The position numbers were made by a program, and so were the translations under genes. The notes under the pieces are model-generated. The model did not search any database, was not told where the DNA came from, and was given only the letters and a program-made list of their open reading frames with translations. Shown one piece after another: positions 4,596 through 6,894 of a stretch of 6,894 bases of DNA (within the stretch, counting starts at the first letter, position 1; each line of letters starts with the position of its first letter). Source of the stretch: an uncultured Collinsella sp. (lineage in GTDB: Bacteria; Actinomycetota; Coriobacteriia; Coriobacteriales; Coriobacteriaceae); assembly GCA_902494605.1 (NCBI GenBank), contig CABUUG010000101.1, forward strand, positions 1-6,894, read 5' to 3'.

Positions 4596-6894
4596 ATGGC
4601 AAACTACAGTCCACAACACTTTGAGCCTCGGGCCAAGGCCGTCAACGTCAAGGGCGTTGCCAACCGCGCCGTCGCAACCGTTTTGACGGCGGGCCTCATC
4701 GCTCAGCCGCTCATGTCGCCGCTGGCGGCAATCGCCGCACCGTCAACCGATAACGGCGATTCTGTTCAGGGGGGGGGTAGTTCTGTAGAGAATACCGTTG
4801 CCGCCGGTAACCAAGCGGTCGTAAAGACGGCTGCCCAGCCGGCCGAGGAGTCGGCAAAGCAGCTCAAGGACGCTCAGGCCGCCTACGATGCCGCCCAGAA
4901 GAAGGCCGACGCGGCGGGCCAGTCTCAAAAGCAGGCGCAGCAGCAAAAGAATCAGGCCTCGCAGGCTGTGAGCGACAACGAAATCGAGCAGAACGCAGCA
5001 GAAGTCGCCGCGCTCCAGGAGAAGATTGACGAGCTCAAAGCCGCCGTCGAAAAGACCGAGCAGCAGCAGAAGAAGCTGGGCGACCTGAACGATCAGCTCG
5101 ATCAAGCCAACAAGAGTGTCGAGGATAAGACCCAGGCGCTCAAGGACGCCAAGGCAAAGCAGGATGAGGCCAAGAAGGCCCTCGATGATGCCCAAGCCAA
5201 GCTCGAGGCCATGGGTATGGACGAGTACGAGGCCGCCAAGAAGGCCGTCGAGGACGCGCAGACAAAGCTCGATGACGCCAATAAGGCCGTTACTACTGCA
5301 CAGGCCAATCTGGACCAGGCCAAGGCTGCCGAGGCCAGCGCCCAGCAGGAAAAGCAGAATACCGAGGCAGCTTTGACGACTGCCCAGGCCAAGAAGCAGG
5401 AGACTGCCGCTGCCCTCGCAGCTGCGACCACCGCGCGCGATAACGCCCAGCAGAAGTTCAACCAAGCGCAGGCCGCGCTCGATGCTGCCGTCTCGGGTAC
5501 GGGTGTTGACCTGAGTGCGCTTGAGGCCGCCAAGAAAGCTGCTGCTGGTGAGCTCAAGACCGCGCAGACGGAGCTCAATGCCGCGACGGATGCCGACGCC
5601 ACCGCACAGACAAATCTGCAGGCCGCCCAGGCTGCCGTCGCTGCCGCGCAGGAGAAGGCCAACGCCGCCAACGCTGCTGTGGCATCTGCCCAGTCTGCAT
5701 ACGATGCGGCAAACAAGGAGTACAAGGACGCGGCCAGTAAGCGTGACGCCGCCAAGGCCGCATACGAGAAGGCACAGCAGACCGAAGCAGACAAGAAGAC
5801 CGCGTACGATAAGCTTGTCGAAGTTCGCAAGCAGAAGCGCAGCGAGTGGGAGGCAGCCTGCGCCGCTTCGAACGCCGCGGAAAAGGCTTATGACGCTGCT
5901 AATGCCCAGGTTGAGGCTCTTGAGCAGCAGATTGCAGACCTAAAGTCCAACATGACCGTTGACCAGGAAGTCATCAGTCAGGGTATGTTCGGCTTCATGA
6001 ACTACATCATCGGCGGCAGCCAGTTCACAGCCACGCAGAAAAAGAACGCCCAGGAAGCCGTATCGATGCTGACCGGTGCCGCTGACAAGGCCGAATGGTA
6101 TGACCAGTACGTCGATCATGACATGTCTCGTGACACCAACCCGCTCTCCCTGAAGCAGATGCGCAACGCCTTGACATATCTCGACACCCAGAACAACCTC
6201 CGCAAGGCGAACGGTCAGTCGGCGCTCAGCGTCAGCCTCCGCATGACTGTGGCAGCCGCCCTTAATGCATCATATTCATCGAACATCTGGGGACACTCGG
6301 GCTGCTACTGGGATAACGGTGAAAATCTTGCCGGTGGAGGCGGTGCATATACCGGCGGCGAGACTGAGGACACCCTAGGCTGGCCCTACACCGGTCTCTA
6401 CACTCAGGAAAAAGAGGCATTCGATAAGTACGTCGAGAAGAATAGTGACCTTGGAAACCATCGATATGATTCCTACTATATCTACCAGCACTACAGCAGC
6501 ATCTACCATGAGTGCGGGCACTATCTCAACATCATCGATGCCGGCACGAAGGCTATTGGCATCGCGACCGGTAGCGGTAAGAACACCGATTCCGAGGTAA
6601 CAATCTTCGATTACAGCTCTTTTGACAGTGAGGCTGATTTCACTGTCTCCGAGTTCAAGAAGCTCCTGAACGACTACATCGATTCCGCCTACAACGCAGG
6701 CGGCACGCAGGAGCAGAAGGCGCAACTCAAGGAGCTTCAGGGCAAGCTCGCCGAGGCGCAGAAGAACTTTGGAACTACTAGGGAAGCTTACTTCGCAGCT
6801 GTAAACGGGCGGGATGCCGCCCAGGACGCTTTCACCGCAGCCGATGTGAACATGAACACCGCCAAGGGTGAGTACGAGAAGGCTAAGTCCGGCA
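4596..6894 (+). CDS. Secreted coiled-coil surface protein with CAP/SCP-like domain, 3' partial, possibly phase-variable
   Basis: The frame is open without a stop from ATG 4596 to the right edge, 766 residues visible. Residues 1-24 are a long basic n-region, 25-48 a hydrophobic stretch ending LAAIAAP, so a signal peptidase site is likely near 47-48. A G9 run encodes part of residues 58-61. Residues about 84-452 are Ala/Lys/Gln/Glu/Asp-rich with motifs such as AKKALDDAQAKLEAM, a long coiled-coil stalk. Residues about 458-670 look like a CAP-superfamily domain as found in SEC10/PgrA-type surface proteins: GHSG with H567, GENLAGG with E576, EKEAF with E605/E607, and GHYLNII with H642. Only three cysteines occur: C422, C570 and C640. 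A second coiled coil begins at about 705. A cell-wall anchor would lie beyond the window. Family members are cell-surface or adhesion-type proteins; the ligand and any enzymatic activity are unknown. It is divergent from the DUF389 gene. Confidence 0.88.
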   Translation, partial: MANYSPQHFEPRAKAVNVKGVANRAVATVLTAGLIAQPLMSPLAAIAAPSTDNGDSVQGGGSSVENTVAAGNQAVVKTAAQPAEESAKQLKDAQAAYDAAQKKADAAGQSQKQAQQQKNQASQAVSDNEIEQNAAEVAALQEKIDELKAAVEKTEQQQKKLGDLNDQLDQANKSVEDKTQALKDAKAKQDEAKKALDDAQAKLEAMGMDEYEAAKKAVEDAQTKLDDANKAVTTAQANLDQAKAAEASAQQEKQNTEAALTTAQAKKQETAAALAAATTARDNAQQKFNQAQAALDAAVSGTGVDLSALEAAKKAAAGELKTAQTELNAATDADATAQTNLQAAQAAVAAAQEKANAANAAVASAQSAYDAANKEYKDAASKRDAAKAAYEKAQQTEADKKTAYDKLVEVRKQKRSEWEAACAASNAAEKAYDAANAQVEALEQQIADLKSNMTVDQEVISQGMFGFMNYIIGGSQFTATQKKNAQEAVSMLTGAADKAEWYDQYVDHDMSRDTNPLSLKQMRNALTYLDTQNNLRKANGQSALSVSLRMTVAAALNASYSSNIWGHSGCYWDNGENLAGGGGAYTGGETEDTLGWPYTGLYTQEKEAFDKYVEKNSDLGNHRYDSYYIYQHYSSIYHECGHYLNIIDAGTKAIGIATGSGKNTDSEVTIFDYSSFDSEADFTVSEFKKLLNDYIDSAYNAGGTQEQKAQLKELQGKLAEAQKNFGTTREAYFAAVNGRDAAQDAFTAADVNMNTAKGEYEKAKSG
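4769..4777 (+). repeat. G9 homopolymer inside the surface-protein gene, candidate phase-variation tract
   Basis: Nine consecutive Gs form the end of codon 58 (CAG), codons 59-60 (GGG GGG) and the first two bases of codon 61 (GGT). At G9 the gene is in frame. With G10 the next codon after GGG GGG GGG is TAG (4778-4780); with G8 the reading is GTA GTT CTG and then TAG (4786-4788). Either change would leave only a peptide of about 61-63 residues, essentially the signal peptide. Confidence 0.75.

Noticed and set aside
4474..4686. 70-codon plus-strand open frame leading into the surface-protein gene
   Set aside because: No ribosome binding site, it covers the promoter region and overlaps the signal-peptide codons in another frame.
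4743..5465. 240-codon open frame on the minus strand, leucine-rich translation
   Set aside because: It is antisense to the coiled-coil gene; Ala/Gln/Lys/Asp codons read backwards give Leu/Gly/Arg-rich strings without stops. No ribosome binding site or protein-like composition, and the plus-strand frame has signal peptide and CAP domain.
5102..5830. 242-codon open frame on the minus strand, Ala/Ser/Leu-rich
   Set aside because: Same antisense artefact of the biased coiled-coil coding sequence.
6507..6521. HECGH (638-642) as a zinc-metalloprotease HExxH motif
   Set aside because: The surrounding GENLAGG and GHYLNII context explains the histidine as the CAP-domain signature, and no downstream third zinc ligand pattern stands out. 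Coincidence is more likely.
1..6894. tRNA, rRNA, CRISPR array, intact insertion sequence
   Set aside because: Looked for cloverleaf-like pairs, regularly spaced identical repeats and transposase motifs; none seen.

Overview
The window most resembles a gut member of the Coriobacteriia (Actinomycetota), with Collinsella as the best guess. The reasons are a GC-rich genome with strong third-position G/C preference, a large BadF/HgdB-type acyl-CoA dehydratase activase-related protein, a DUF389 membrane protein, and a large Ala/Lys/Gln-rich Gram-positive surface protein. The assignment is inferred from protein character only; there is no rRNA or marker gene here.

Layout. (1) Positions 1-2075, plus strand: the 3' part of a large 2-hydroxyacyl-CoA dehydratase/activase-like protein whose start lies outside the window, closed by a strong intrinsic terminator (2104-2140). 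(2) Positions 2141-2571: no intact gene. It holds a short frameshifted coding remnant (about 2161-2381), then an AT-rich stretch packed with small palindromes and a hairpin (2455-2558). (3) Positions 2572-3021, plus strand: a small membrane-anchored protein of unknown function with atypical codons. (4) Positions 3042-3076: a hairpin terminator between converging genes. (5) Positions 3149-4288, minus strand: a DUF389 integral membrane protein carrying a textbook EF-hand-like loop. (6) Positions 4289-4595: a divergent intergenic region with a 12-bp perfect palindrome and a 12-bp direct repeat. (7) Position 4596 to the end, plus strand: a secreted surface protein, open at the 3' edge, with a signal peptide, a long alanine-rich coiled coil, a CAP/SCP-like domain with the expected His/Glu/His residues, and the start of a second coiled coil.

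The most notable observation is an uninterrupted run of nine G residues (4769-4777) in the surface-protein gene, about ten codons after the predicted signal-peptide cleavage site. The run is in frame at nine Gs. Gain or loss of one G brings a TAG stop into frame within a few codons. This is the classic layout of an ON/OFF phase-variation switch on a surface protein.

The genes do not form one pathway. The dehydratase-like protein belongs to anaerobic metabolism, while the small membrane protein, the DUF389 protein and the coiled-coil protein are separate cell-envelope functions in separate transcription units.
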